Assembly: GCF_014295035.1 (NCBI RefSeq)
Contig: NZ_CP060404.1
Span: 2,506,501 to 2,570,500 of the forward strand
Length of the DNA stretch: 64,000 nt
Source of the DNA: Streptomyces buecherae
GTDB lineage: Bacteria > Actinomycetota > Actinomycetes > Streptomycetales > Streptomycetaceae
Reading direction: 5' to 3'
The position numbers were made by a program, and so were the translations under genes. A model generated the notes under the pieces. The model ran no database searches. It was not told where the DNA came from and saw only the letters and a program-made list of their open reading frames with translations. Positions 41,609 through 49,852 of this stretch are shown here, piece by piece. How positions within the stretch are numbered: position 1 is the first letter of the stretch; every line of letters begins with the position of its first letter.

Positions 41609-42934
41609 ATGTCCGAGGACACTCCCCTGATACAGAGCATGCGCGCGGCCGTACAGGCCACGCCCGGTGATGTCGCGCTGCGGTTGCACCTCGCCGAGTT
41701 GTTGCTCGACGCCGGGCAGGCGGCCGGTGCCGTGGCCGAGGTGGCCGTGGCCTTGCAGCACGCGCCGGATCACGCGCAGGCGCGCGAACTCATGGCCCGC
41801 GCCATCGCCCCGCCGCCCGCCGCCCAGGCGCCCGCTCCGTCACCCGCTCCGTCGCAGGTCGCGGCCCCGGACACGGGCCAGGCCACGAACACGGGCCAGG
41901 CCGCGAGCACCGATACCGCCGGCCCGGGCGCCCCGCGTGGCGGGTTCGACTGGCAGGCGGCCGAGAACGAGGTCGGCGACGTCGTGCCGCCGCGCTTCGT
42001 GGAGGCGCCGCTGACCGTGGACGGCAGCGGGGACCCGGGCGACGCCGACGCGTGGGAGGTGGCCGCGCCCGGGACGGTGCGGCTGGCCGACGTCGGTGGG
42101 ATGCGGGACGTGAAGGAGCGGCTTGAGGCCGCGTTCCTGGCGCCGTTGCGCAACCCGGAGCTTCGAAAGCTGTACGGGAAGAGCCTGCGCGGCGGGCTGT
42201 TGTTGTACGGGCCGCCCGGGTGTGGCAAGACGTTCATCGCGCGGGCCGTCGCCGGGGAACTGGGGGCCAACTTCCTGTCGGTCTCGGTCAACGACGTGCT
42301 GGACATGTGGATCGGCAACTCCGAGCGCAACATGCACGAGATCTTCCAGACGGCCCGCCGACAGGCGCCGTGTGTGGTGTTCCTGGACGAGTTGGACGCG
42401 CTCGGCGGCAAGCGCAGCCGTACGCAGCACTCCGGGATGCGGAACACGGTCAACCAGTTGCTGACCGAGTTGGACGGGGTGGACGCCACCGCGAACGAGG
42501 GTGTGTTCGTGCTCGCCGCGACCAACGTGCCCTGGGACGTGGACATCGCGCTGCGCCGGCCCGGGCGCCTGGACCGTACGCTCCTCGTGTTGCCGCCCGA
42601 CGCGCCGGCGCGCGAGGCCATCCTGCGCTACCACCTCAAGGACCGGCCCATCGAGTCCGTCGACCTGGGCAAGCTCGTCAAGATCACGGACGGCTTGTCC
42701 GGCGCCGACCTGGCCCACGTGTGCGAGGCGGCGGCCGAGCACGCGCTGCTCGACTCGGCCCGTACCGGCACCGTGCGCCTGATCAACATGGCGGACCTGC
42801 TGCGCGCGGCCAAGGCCGTGGCGCCCTCGACGGAGCCGTGGTTCGCGACGGCGCGCAACGTGGCGATGTACGCCAACGAGGGCGGGACGTACGACGACCT
42901 GGTCGCCTACCTGAAGCGGAAGCGCAAGCTGTGA
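41609..42934 (+). CDS. AAA+ ATPase with N-terminal TPR-like region
   Basis: This 441-residue protein starts at ATG 41609. Residues 1-65 form a TPR-like helical repeat, followed by an Ala/Pro-rich linker (to about 105). The classical AAA module has Walker A GPPGCGKT (about 202), Walker B VVFLDELDAL (about 258), sensor-1 AATNVPW and the arginine finger RRPGRLDR. This resembles FtsH/Cdc48-type unfoldases without a protease domain. Its stop overlaps the start of the membrane TPR gene (GTGA), so the two probably form a membrane-bound machine. The client is unknown. Confidence 0.86.
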   Translation: MSEDTPLIQSMRAAVQATPGDVALRLHLAELLLDAGQAAGAVAEVAVALQHAPDHAQARELMARAIAPPPAAQAPAPSPAPSQVAAPDTGQATNTGQAASTDTAGPGAPRGGFDWQAAENEVGDVVPPRFVEAPLTVDGSGDPGDADAWEVAAPGTVRLADVGGMRDVKERLEAAFLAPLRNPELRKLYGKSLRGGLLLYGPPGCGKTFIARAVAGELGANFLSVSVNDVLDMWIGNSERNMHEIFQTARRQAPCVVFLDELDALGGKRSRTQHSGMRNTVNQLLTELDGVDATANEGVFVLAATNVPWDVDIALRRPGRLDRTLLVLPPDAPAREAILRYHLKDRPIESVDLGKLVKITDGLSGADLAHVCEAAAEHALLDSARTGTVRLINMADLLRAAKAVAPSTEPWFATARNVAMYANEGGTYDDLVAYLKRKRKL

Positions 42935-43998
42935 CGACCGAGCATCCGTTGACGGCACAGGCCGGCGCCCTCATCGAACTCGATCGGTACGACGACGCCA
43001 AGGCGTTGCTGGCGCGGCGGCTCGCCGAGGACCCCACCGACGTACGGGCCTGGACCCGGCTCGGCCGGTGCCACCAGCTCACGAAGGACCACGCGGAGGC
43101 GCTGCGGGCGACGGACGAGGCGCTGGCCATCGCCCCCGAGGACTACAACGCGATGCTGCTGCGGGCGTACGTGCTGCGCAGCCTGCACCGGTGGGAGGAG
43201 GCGCAGCAGGCGGCGCGGGCGGCGATCGGTCTCAACTCCGAGCACTTCGCCGCCTACTCGCTGCTGGCCGAGCTGCTGTTCCTCCCGCCGCGCCAGGAGA
43301 CCTGGCAGGAGGCCGTTGACCTGGCCAGGGAGGCGGTGCGGCGGGGGCCCGAGGAGGTCGGCGCGTACATGACGCTGTGGAAGCTCGCCGGCGTCGCGCA
43401 GAACACGGCCTGGATGGACCAGATCGAGCGACAGATCCTGCAGATCGACCCGACGAACGCGTTCGCTCTGGAGTACCAGACGGTGAGGGCGGCGAAGGCC
43501 CCCGGCGTGCGGGCGGCCGACGCCGCCGAGATGTACGCCGGCGCGCTGGCGACCGCGCCCACCTCGTACTCACTGACCCGCGGGCTCGACCAGGCAACGT
43601 ACCGGCTGCTGCGCGGCACCCGGTGGCTCGCGCTGATTGGCCTGGTGTGCGCGGGCGCGATGGTCAACCTGTTCCCGGAGGAGGGTGAGGCGCCTGAGTT
43701 GCCGGTGCCGATCGGTACCCGGTTGTGGGTGCTGGTGGTGATGGCGGCCATCTGGGCGTTCGGGGCCTTCCGGCGCTACCGGCGGTTGCGCGCCGGCGTG
43801 CAGCTCAACGTGCGCTCCGTGTTGCGGCGCGGCACCTGGTCCCGGATCGTCCTCGCGCAGGCGGCGCTCGCGCTGCTGTGCGGGCTGCTGATCGCGGAGG
43901 TGCCGTGGACGGAGCGCACGGTGCCGCAGATGTTGTTCTGGGTGGGCCTCGCGCCGACGGCCGCCACGATCTGGTTCGACCGGAAGAAGGCGAAGTGA
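42931..43998 (+). CDS. TPR protein with C-terminal membrane domain
   Basis: This 355-residue protein starts at GTG 42931. The first 230 residues are TPR repeats (for example ARRLAEDPTDVRAWTRLGRC and ALAIAPEDYNAMLLRAYVL). Four membrane helices follow (about 232-250, 270-288, 305-325 and 330-348). It is translationally coupled to the AAA+ gene and probably anchors that ATPase or presents clients to it. Confidence 0.82.
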   Translation: MTTEHPLTAQAGALIELDRYDDAKALLARRLAEDPTDVRAWTRLGRCHQLTKDHAEALRATDEALAIAPEDYNAMLLRAYVLRSLHRWEEAQQAARAAIGLNSEHFAAYSLLAELLFLPPRQETWQEAVDLAREAVRRGPEEVGAYMTLWKLAGVAQNTAWMDQIERQILQIDPTNAFALEYQTVRAAKAPGVRAADAAEMYAGALATAPTSYSLTRGLDQATYRLLRGTRWLALIGLVCAGAMVNLFPEEGEAPELPVPIGTRLWVLVVMAAIWAFGAFRRYRRLRAGVQLNVRSVLRRGTWSRIVLAQAALALLCGLLIAEVPWTERTVPQMLFWVGLAPTAATIWFDRKKAK

Positions 43999-44007
43999 GG
44001 GCGGGCC

Positions 44008-44045
44008 GCGCGGGCCGGGAGGGGTTGCGGGAAACCGGCCCGCGC
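44008..44045. terminator. Bidirectional terminator
   Basis: This perfect 11-bp stem (GCGCGGGCCGG / CCGGCCCGCGC) has a 16-nt loop. It lies between the convergent TPR gene and the gene ending at 44063. Confidence 0.7.
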
Positions 44046-44062
44046 CGGGTGGTCGAGCGTCG

Positions 44063-44539
44063 CTAGCCATCCAGGTCCTCACACGCGATGGGCATGCCCT
44101 CCACCAGCATGGCGGGCTCCACGGCGAGCAACTGCGTACGGAGCGCGTGCACCAGGGCCACCCGGCCCAGGTCTTCGACGGGCGTCCAGACGACGCCGTG
44201 CCGGTCGCAGGCCGGGGCGGTGAACGTGTCCTCCTTCGCGCACCCGCCGTCCACGAAGATCGCCAACTCTTCGGGCTGGCCGGCGTCGGTGGCGGGTTGC
44301 TGGTCCACGGCGAGGAGGCGTAGCGGCGGCGGGGGAAGCGCGATGCCGAGGGCGGCGCCGGTGCGTTCGGCGGCGCGCTGGATGGACTCGCCGGGACGCA
44401 GTACCACCCCCGGTGGGGACGGCACGCCGTCCTTGACCACCTGGAGTACGCGCGGCCAAAGGCGCGCGGAATCGAGCGGGTTACGGGTGTCCGCGGGGCA
44501 GTGGACCAGCAAGAACACCCATACCTGACGTTCAGTCAC
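44063..44539 (-). CDS. 158-aa protein with degenerate Nudix-like segment
   Basis: It starts at GTG 44539, overlapping the upstream stop (GTGA). The middle segment GVVLRPGESIQRAAERTGAA recalls a Nudix box, but the key REUxEE glutamates are replaced (RTGAAL). If it is a Nudix fold, it is therefore probably inactive. The C-terminal half has a DxHGVVWTPVEDL stretch as in Nudix proteins. It is the third gene of a coupled trio. Function is unknown. Confidence 0.6.
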   Translation of the reverse strand: MTERQVWVFLLVHCPADTRNPLDSARLWPRVLQVVKDGVPSPPGVVLRPGESIQRAAERTGAALGIALPPPPLRLLAVDQQPATDAGQPEELAIFVDGGCAKEDTFTAPACDRHGVVWTPVEDLGRVALVHALRTQLLAVEPAMLVEGMPIACEDLDG

Positions 44540-44844
44540 GCGACCCGGACCCCTTCGATCTGCGCCAGTCCGACACACTCGTCGGCGCTGCGGTCATCGA
44601 AGGTGATCAGCCCGGCCGACGCACTCCCATCCGACCAGAACCAGCCCTCGACGGTGTTGTGCTCCACGCGCCGCCTGTTGGGGCACAGTACGCCGTGACG
44701 GAGCGCGTGGGGGTCGAACATCGACTCTTCGTACGCGGCGTGGAACTCGGTGTCGGTGACCGGCGCCCATGTCTCCTCCGCGTACAGGAAGAACCGCAGG
44801 GCGACGCCTCGGACCAGGACGCGGTGGGTGCCTTCCGTCGTCAC
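44536..44844 (-). CDS. 102-aa uncharacterised protein
   Basis: It starts at GTG 44844 (VTTEGTHRVLVRGVALRFF...), overlapping the upstream stop by GTGA. It is soluble, Trp-rich and apparently beta-rich (GWFWSDG, GLITFDD), with no recognised domain. It is the middle gene of a three-gene coupled operon divergent from an XRE/DUF397 cluster. Confidence 0.6.
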   Translation of the reverse strand: MTTEGTHRVLVRGVALRFFLYAEETWAPVTDTEFHAAYEESMFDPHALRHGVLCPNRRRVEHNTVEGWFWSDGSASAGLITFDDRSADECVGLAQIEGVRVA

Positions 44845-45080
44845 GCGGCGCCTCCGGTGGTGGCCGGCGCGGACGCGGGCGCTGGCGTGGCCTCGCGGAG
44901 GCGGCGGTGGATCGGGCAGCGGCACGGCGGCCAGGCCGCGGTGGCGGCCCAGAGGTAGTCGTCCCGCCACACCCGCTCGCTGTCGACGGCGGTCACGCTG
45001 ACGGCGGCGGAGGCGGGGTCGGGCGGACCGGTCTCGCCGGGTCGTCGCCGGTACACGCGCAGCGTCATCAGGTGCTCCAT
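44841..45080 (-). CDS. 79-aa uncharacterised protein
   Basis: This is the first gene of the coupled trio. ATG 45080 has GGGGAG 8 nt upstream; ATG 45068 is an alternative. The sequence (MTLRVYRRRPGETGPPD...WRDDYLWAATAAWPPC) ends in an Ala/Pro tail. I recognise no family. Its stop overlaps the next start (GTGA). Confidence 0.55.
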   Translation of the reverse strand: MEHLMTLRVYRRRPGETGPPDPASAAVSVTAVDSERVWRDDYLWAATAAWPPCRCPIHRRLREATPAPASAPATTGGAA

Positions 45081-45132
45081 GGCCTGGTCTCCCCACGAGG
45101 GTGGCTGGCAACTGCCGTCCCTTGGCCAAGAC

Positions 45133-45161
45133 TTGACCCTTCATCGGTCGATCCCTTAGGC
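45133..45161 (+). promoter_or_regulatory. Promoter for the XRE/DUF397 operon
   Basis: TTGACC (45133-45138) and TTAGGC (45156-45161) are 17 bp apart in the divergent gap, reading toward the XRE gene. The expected start near 45168 leaves a leader of about 115 nt. Confidence 0.5.
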
Positions 45162-45282
45162 AAGGGGTGCAGCCCGGTCGCGGATTGTGACCGGACACTC
45201 ACAGCATCGGCCTGGTGGAGCCGACCCGCTAGCAGTCGCGCCTTAAAGCCGCAAGTGTTAAAGCGGGCAGAGGGAAGAGGGA

Positions 45283-46128
45283 GTGGCAACGTTGGTCATG
45301 GAGACGGACAGCGGGGCGCCGGCATCGCTGGCGGGGTTCCTCGGTAGACAGCTTCGCAAGCTCCGCACCGAACGAGGCTGGTCACAGACCGAGTTGGCCA
45401 CGAAGGCACACACCACCGGCGCCATGATCAGCTACGTGGAGAACGCGAAGCGGGTGCTGGCCCCTGACCTGGCTCGCGATCTCGACGCGACGTTCGACAT
45501 CGACTTCTTCGAGGAGTTGTCGCCGCTGGTCCTCGCGTACGCGTATCCGTCCTGGTTCCTGCCGATTGTCGAACTGGAGCGAGAGGCGAAGTCCATTCGC
45601 TCCTTCCAGAGCCAAATCGTTCCAGGGCTGCTGCAGACGGAGGAGTACGCAAGGGTCACGCTCGCATCGTGGCGACCGGATAACCTGGAAGACCTCGTAG
45701 CTGCCCGACTGACGCGCCAAGCGCTGTTCGACCGTGACGAGCCACCGCACACATGGTTCATCCTGGACGAACAAGTACTTCGTCGCAGGATCGGCGGACC
45801 GGCCATGATGCGCAGCCAGCTTGAGCGCCTGCTTCATGCCGGACAGCATCCGCGGTGTGTAATCCAGGTGGTCCCGGAAGAGGTGACCGCTCATCCGGGG
45901 TTGGCAGGCCCGTTCACGCTACTGAGCGGCTTCGATCAGCAAGACGGGAAGAAGCCACCGCACGACGTACTGCACGTGGACGGCTTCTCTCGGGGACGAA
46001 CCGCGCTCGACCCAGCCGAGGTGAACGAGGGCGCCCGCGCCTATGATCTGCTGAGGAGCTACGCCCTGTCGCCGGAGGAGTCGGCCGACCGCATCGGCGC
46101 ATATCTGGAAGGACTGACGAAGCGATGA
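45283..46128 (+). CDS. XRE-family regulator with DUF5753 (Scr1/WhiJ-type)
   Basis: This 281-residue protein starts at GTG 45283; ATG 45298 is an alternative. The N-terminal HTH (about 17-75) reads LRTERGWSQTELATKAHTTGAMISYVE. The C-terminal DUF5753 region (about 95-270) carries the typical IVPGLLQTEEYAR and CVIQVVP. Such proteins pair with DUF397 proteins in Streptomyces and affect development or act as antitoxin-like regulators. It is coupled to a DUF397 gene by ATGA. Confidence 0.92.
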   Translation: MATLVMETDSGAPASLAGFLGRQLRKLRTERGWSQTELATKAHTTGAMISYVENAKRVLAPDLARDLDATFDIDFFEELSPLVLAYAYPSWFLPIVELEREAKSIRSFQSQIVPGLLQTEEYARVTLASWRPDNLEDLVAARLTRQALFDRDEPPHTWFILDEQVLRRRIGGPAMMRSQLERLLHAGQHPRCVIQVVPEEVTAHPGLAGPFTLLSGFDQQDGKKPPHDVLHVDGFSRGRTALDPAEVNEGARAYDLLRSYALSPEESADRIGAYLEGLTKR

Positions 46129-46334
46129 GCAGCACAAGCACATGGCCCGTCCGCTGGCGCAAATCCAGTCACAGCAGCCCCAACGGCGGTGACTGCGTGG
46201 AGGTCGGGTTCGGCATGCCGAGCACCGTCCCGGTCCGTGACAGCAAGGACCCGCACGGTCCGGCCCTCGCGTTCGACGCCGCCGCCTGGACCGCGTTCGT
46301 GGCGAGCGTGAAGACCGGCGCTTTCGACGCCTGA
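46125..46334 (+). CDS. DUF397 protein 1 (BldB-like partner)
   Basis: This 69-residue protein has the DUF397 signature: WRKSSHSSPNGGDCVEV, then VPVRDSKDPHGPALAF and AAWTAFVASVK. It is the expected small partner of the upstream XRE/DUF5753 protein. Its start overlaps that gene's stop. Confidence 0.93.
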   Translation: MSSTSTWPVRWRKSSHSSPNGGDCVEVGFGMPSTVPVRDSKDPHGPALAFDAAAWTAFVASVKTGAFDA

Positions 46335-46502
46335 CCCCCACGTACGAAGGAGCCCTCGGCCGTAGCGCGATGGTCGGGGGCTTTGCCATGCCAGAGATGG
46401 ATGCCGTGGAGGACATCGGGCGTACTGGCCAAGTCGGCACTCTGGTCCAACTGACGTGTTCTGCAGCATGGTTGAGGCAACCAAGCCCGAAGGGTGTGAG
46501 CA

Positions 46503-46703
46503 ATGACCGACAAGTGGATCAAGTCCTCGTACAGCTCGACCAACGGCGGCGAATGCGTCGAGTGGGCCCCAAACACCGCCGCCGCAACCGGCACCATCCC
46601 CGTCCGCGACAGCAAAGACCCCCACGGCCCGACCCTCGCGTTCGACACCGCCGCCTGGACCGCGTTCGTCACGGGCGTGAAGAACGGCGACTTCGACGCC
46701 TAA
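46503..46703 (+). CDS. DUF397 protein 2
   Basis: This 66-residue paralogue of the preceding gene (WIKSSYSSTNGGECVEW, then VRDSKDPHGPTLAF) lies 168 bp downstream behind its own ribosome binding site. Long nucleotide identity in the C-terminal half points to a recent duplication. It may compete for the same XRE partner. Confidence 0.92.
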   Translation: MTDKWIKSSYSSTNGGECVEWAPNTAAATGTIPVRDSKDPHGPTLAFDTAAWTAFVTGVKNGDFDA

Positions 46704-46739
46704 GCGGTCGGTCGGCCCCGTGCGTCCTGCGGGGATTGA

Positions 46740-47648
46740 TCAGGCTGCGTCGTGGTGGACGGAGTCCAGGGTGGCGAGTTCGTCCTCTGACAGGCGCAGG
46801 GAGCCGGTGGCCACGTTCTGGGTGAGGTGGTCGGGGTCGCCGGTGCCCGGGATGGCCAGGACGTGGGGGCCCTGGTGCAGGGTCCACGCCAGTCGGATCT
46901 GGGCTGTGCTCACGCCGCGAGCGCGGGCGATGGCGTGCACCTCCGGGCTGTGATCGGCGGTCGCGCCCCCGTCGCGTCCGGTGCCGGCGATCGAGTAGAA
47001 CGGCACGAACGCGATGCGTTGTTCACCGCAGACGCGCAGGAACTCCTGTTGCTCGGGCGTGGCCCCGATGCCGTACATGTTCTGGACGCAGACCACCGGT
47101 GCGATGCTCTGAGCCTCGGCGAGGTGGTGGGGGCGGATGTTGGACAGGCCCAGGTGCCGGATGAGTCCGGCCTCGCGCAGTTCGGCGAGTGCGCCGAAGC
47201 GTTCGGCGACGGAGCCGGTGCCGACGATGCGCAGGTTCACCACGTCGAGGTGGTCGCGGCCGAGCTGGCGTAGGTTCTCCTCGACCTGGCCGCGCAACTG
47301 CTCGGGGGTGGCGGGCGGCAGCCACTGGCCCGAGGGGTCGCGGCCGGGCCCGACCTTGGTGGCGATGACGAGGTCGTCCGGGTAGGGGGCCAGCGCCCGG
47401 TTGATCAGCTCGTTGGCGCAGCGCAGCGACGAGAAGTAGAACGCGGCGGTGTCGATGTGGTTCACGCCGAGTTCGACCGCCCGGCGCAGCACCCTGATCG
47501 CCTGGTCGCGGTCGCGTGGGACGGCGTCGGCCGCGAACGCCTCGCCGTGCTGCGGCAGGCGCATCGCGCCGAAGCCGATCCGGTTGACCGTCAGGTCGCC
47601 GAGTTTCCAGGTGCCCGATGCGGCCGCGGTGTTCGTGTGTGAGGTCAT
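46740..47648 (-). CDS. Aldo/keto reductase
   Basis: This 302-residue protein starts at ATG 47648. AKR barrel motifs are visible: FGAMRLP, catalytic Asp/Tyr in HIDTAAFYFSS, Lys in VIATKVGPG, and LGLSNIRPHHL, plus C-terminal IPGTGDPDHLTQN for NADPH. It is divergent from a regulator gene 77 bp away, which may control it. The substrate is unknown. Confidence 0.92.
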   Translation of the reverse strand: MTSHTNTAAASGTWKLGDLTVNRIGFGAMRLPQHGEAFAADAVPRDRDQAIRVLRRAVELGVNHIDTAAFYFSSLRCANELINRALAPYPDDLVIATKVGPGRDPSGQWLPPATPEQLRGQVEENLRQLGRDHLDVVNLRIVGTGSVAERFGALAELREAGLIRHLGLSNIRPHHLAEAQSIAPVVCVQNMYGIGATPEQQEFLRVCGEQRIAFVPFYSIAGTGRDGGATADHSPEVHAIARARGVSTAQIRLAWTLHQGPHVLAIPGTGDPDHLTQNVATGSLRLSEDELATLDSVHHDAA

Positions 47649-47725
47649 GGCGGGATGATCTCCGCGCGGTAGGGTGGCCCGCCATTGATTCACGTATGCC
47701 TGAATCCGTTGAGGGGGGGGTCGTC

Positions 47726-48715
47726 GTGGCGGAGCTGGCGTTCTCGACGAGCGATCTGGCGCGGGTACGGTTCGCCGTCTCACCGATGTGGGAGGTCGCC
47801 CCCAGCTTCCGACTGCTGACGTCCGCCGCCGCGCACCCGATACACCGGCCCTGGGCCGACCAGGTACGCCCGCGTATGGTGGCCGCCGGGCTGGACCGGG
47901 GTTGGCTCCGCGAGCTGGTCCCGCCCACCGGCGGCTACGTTCCCGACTTCCTCAACCCCGCCCCCACCGGACCGGCCCCCACCCCGGCGGCGGAGCGTGA
48001 CGCGATCCGGGCCTCGGCCGCCGACCGGGTACGCCAGGACCTCGACCACCTCGCCCGCCATCAGGGGAACCTCGGCCCCCGGTTGAGAGCCCTGCGCGAC
48101 GACCCACCGGGCCTCCTGGCCAAACTCACGGAAGAACTCGAAACGTACTGGGAGCTGGTACTCGCCCCCTACTGGGCACGCATCCGGGCAGTCCTGGACG
48201 CGGATATCCGCTACCGGGCCCGTCTGGCCGCCGAGCACGGCACCGGCCACCTCCTCAACGACTTGCACACGTCGCTGAGCTGGGACGGCACCGCGCTGCG
48301 GATGACCCGCCGAAAGCAGCCACTGACCCGCACGACAGCGGGAACGGGGCTGCTGCTGATCCCCTCGGTCTTCACCGGGCCGGGACTGCGCACCCGTACG
48401 ACGCTGCCGGACCCGCCTCAACTCGCCTATCCCGCACGCGGTGTCGGCACGCTGTGGGAGCCACGCTCCGTCACCCGGACCGACGCCCTCGCCGCCGTAC
48501 TGGGCCGCTCACGGACCCTGGTCCTGGCCGAGTTGGAGATCCCGGACTCCACCACCCAGCTCGCCCACCGCACCGGACTCTCCCCCGCCGGGGTGTCCCA
48601 GTGCCTCACCGCGCTCCGCGACGCGGGCCTGGTCAGTGCTCACCGCGCCGGCCGCTCCGTCCTCTACGCCCGCACCGCCGCGGCCGAAGCCCTCCTCCAG
48701 GCCGCCTCCGCCTGA
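47726..48715 (+). CDS. DUF5937/ArsR-type winged-helix regulator
   Basis: This 329-residue protein starts at GTG 47726 behind GAGGGGGGGG; ATG 47696 is an alternative. The long N-terminal region (about 1-240) is the DUF5937-like part (LARVRFAVSPMWE, then WELVLAPYWARIRAVLDADI). The C-terminal ArsR-like HTH (about 260-325) has TTQLAHRTGLSPAGVSQCLTALRDAGLV. It lacks the metal-binding Cys box of classical ArsR. It probably regulates the divergent aldo/keto reductase. Confidence 0.85.
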   Translation: MAELAFSTSDLARVRFAVSPMWEVAPSFRLLTSAAAHPIHRPWADQVRPRMVAAGLDRGWLRELVPPTGGYVPDFLNPAPTGPAPTPAAERDAIRASAADRVRQDLDHLARHQGNLGPRLRALRDDPPGLLAKLTEELETYWELVLAPYWARIRAVLDADIRYRARLAAEHGTGHLLNDLHTSLSWDGTALRMTRRKQPLTRTTAGTGLLLIPSVFTGPGLRTRTTLPDPPQLAYPARGVGTLWEPRSVTRTDALAAVLGRSRTLVLAELEIPDSTTQLAHRTGLSPAGVSQCLTALRDAGLVSAHRAGRSVLYARTAAAEALLQAASA

Positions 48716-48733
48716 CCCGCGTCAACCCTCGCC

Positions 48734-49852
48734 CTACCCGAGCGGCTCCGGTCGGGAGCCGTTGGCCAGGGTCAGGAGGAGGTGGGCGGATTCCGGGTGG
48801 AAGTAGTCGGAGTGGGCGCGGAGGGGGTTGAGGTGGCTGTTGCGGTAGCGCCAGCTCGCGTTGACGTTGACGAAGGCGTGGTCGAGGCAGGAGTGGGGGT
48901 AGGGGGCGTCGGCCGGGTGGAGGGGGGTGTGGGCGACGTCGTTGGGGGCCAGGTCCCCACGGGGTGGTGACAGGCGCATGCCGCCGTGGCCGATGCCGGG
49001 CAGGTGCTCGGCGCGCAGGTGGCAGTAGCCGGTGGCGCGGTCGTGGCGGGAGTGGGTGAAGACCATCGGGCCGCCGACCGGGGCGCGGTGGCCGCGCGTG
49101 CTCGGGCGCAGGGTGCGGAACGTGCCGTCGAAGGCGTTGCTGGGGGCCGCCATCTGAAACGCGGTGAGCGAGTCGACGGTGAAGGGCCGGCCAGGGTCGG
49201 TGGCGACGCTCCAGGCGAGGGTGTCGCCGGCGTCGGCGGCCCACTGCACGGCCTCGCACAGGAACCGGCCGCCGAAGGAGTGGCCGACCAGGTGGAGGTA
49301 GCGGCCGGTCGAGGTAAGCAGGGTGTTTGCTTTGGGGTCGCCGCGTTCGGCGTCGAGGTAACCGAGCAGGTGGCCGAGGACGTGGGGGGCGTAGCCACGG
49401 CCGGGGGCGCTCATGGCGTGCGCCAGGTCGCGTACGGCGTAGTAGCCGCGCAGCGAGAGCCGCGACGAGGAGGGCCAGCGGACGACCACGGTCCAGGGGG
49501 CGAAGTCGGCGGCGGGCAGCCGGGGGTAGAGGTGCGGGCGGCGGGCGTGCTGTTCGTGGACGAGGGCCAGCAGGCGCTCGGCGTTGCGCAGGGCCGCGTC
49601 GGGGCCGGTCTGCCAGCCGTGGGCGTAGACCAGGATGTCGGTGGCCCGGTCGGGGGGCCGCAGCCAGCTCGCCAGGTGGTCGGCGAGCCGGTCGGCGGGT
49701 ACCGGGTCGCCGGTGTCGGGGGCCAGCAGCCAGCCCCTGTGGTCGAGGTCGACGGTGGCGAAGGCGTCGGGGGCCGGCGCGTGGGCGGCCCCGGACCGGC
49801 GGCGCCGGCCCGGGGTGCGGGGGTGGAGGGGGCGGCTGTGCGGCGCGGTCAC
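48734..49852 (-). CDS. Alpha/beta-hydrolase (serine hydrolase) in CHAT operon
   Basis: This 372-residue protein starts at GTG 49852, overlapping the CHAT stop (GTGA). The fold shows an oxyanion-type strand ILVYAHGW and the nucleophile elbow LVGHSFGG (about residue 195). A late conserved His (LDHAFVNVNASW or nearby) is the likely triad member. No signal peptide is visible. It is the last gene of the pseudokinase-CHAT operon and could be an effector lipase/esterase. The substrate is unknown. Confidence 0.78.
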   Translation of the reverse strand: MTAPHSRPLHPRTPGRRRRSGAAHAPAPDAFATVDLDHRGWLLAPDTGDPVPADRLADHLASWLRPPDRATDILVYAHGWQTGPDAALRNAERLLALVHEQHARRPHLYPRLPAADFAPWTVVVRWPSSSRLSLRGYYAVRDLAHAMSAPGRGYAPHVLGHLLGYLDAERGDPKANTLLTSTGRYLHLVGHSFGGRFLCEAVQWAADAGDTLAWSVATDPGRPFTVDSLTAFQMAAPSNAFDGTFRTLRPSTRGHRAPVGGPMVFTHSRHDRATGYCHLRAEHLPGIGHGGMRLSPPRGDLAPNDVAHTPLHPADAPYPHSCLDHAFVNVNASWRYRNSHLNPLRAHSDYFHPESAHLLLTLANGSRPEPLG

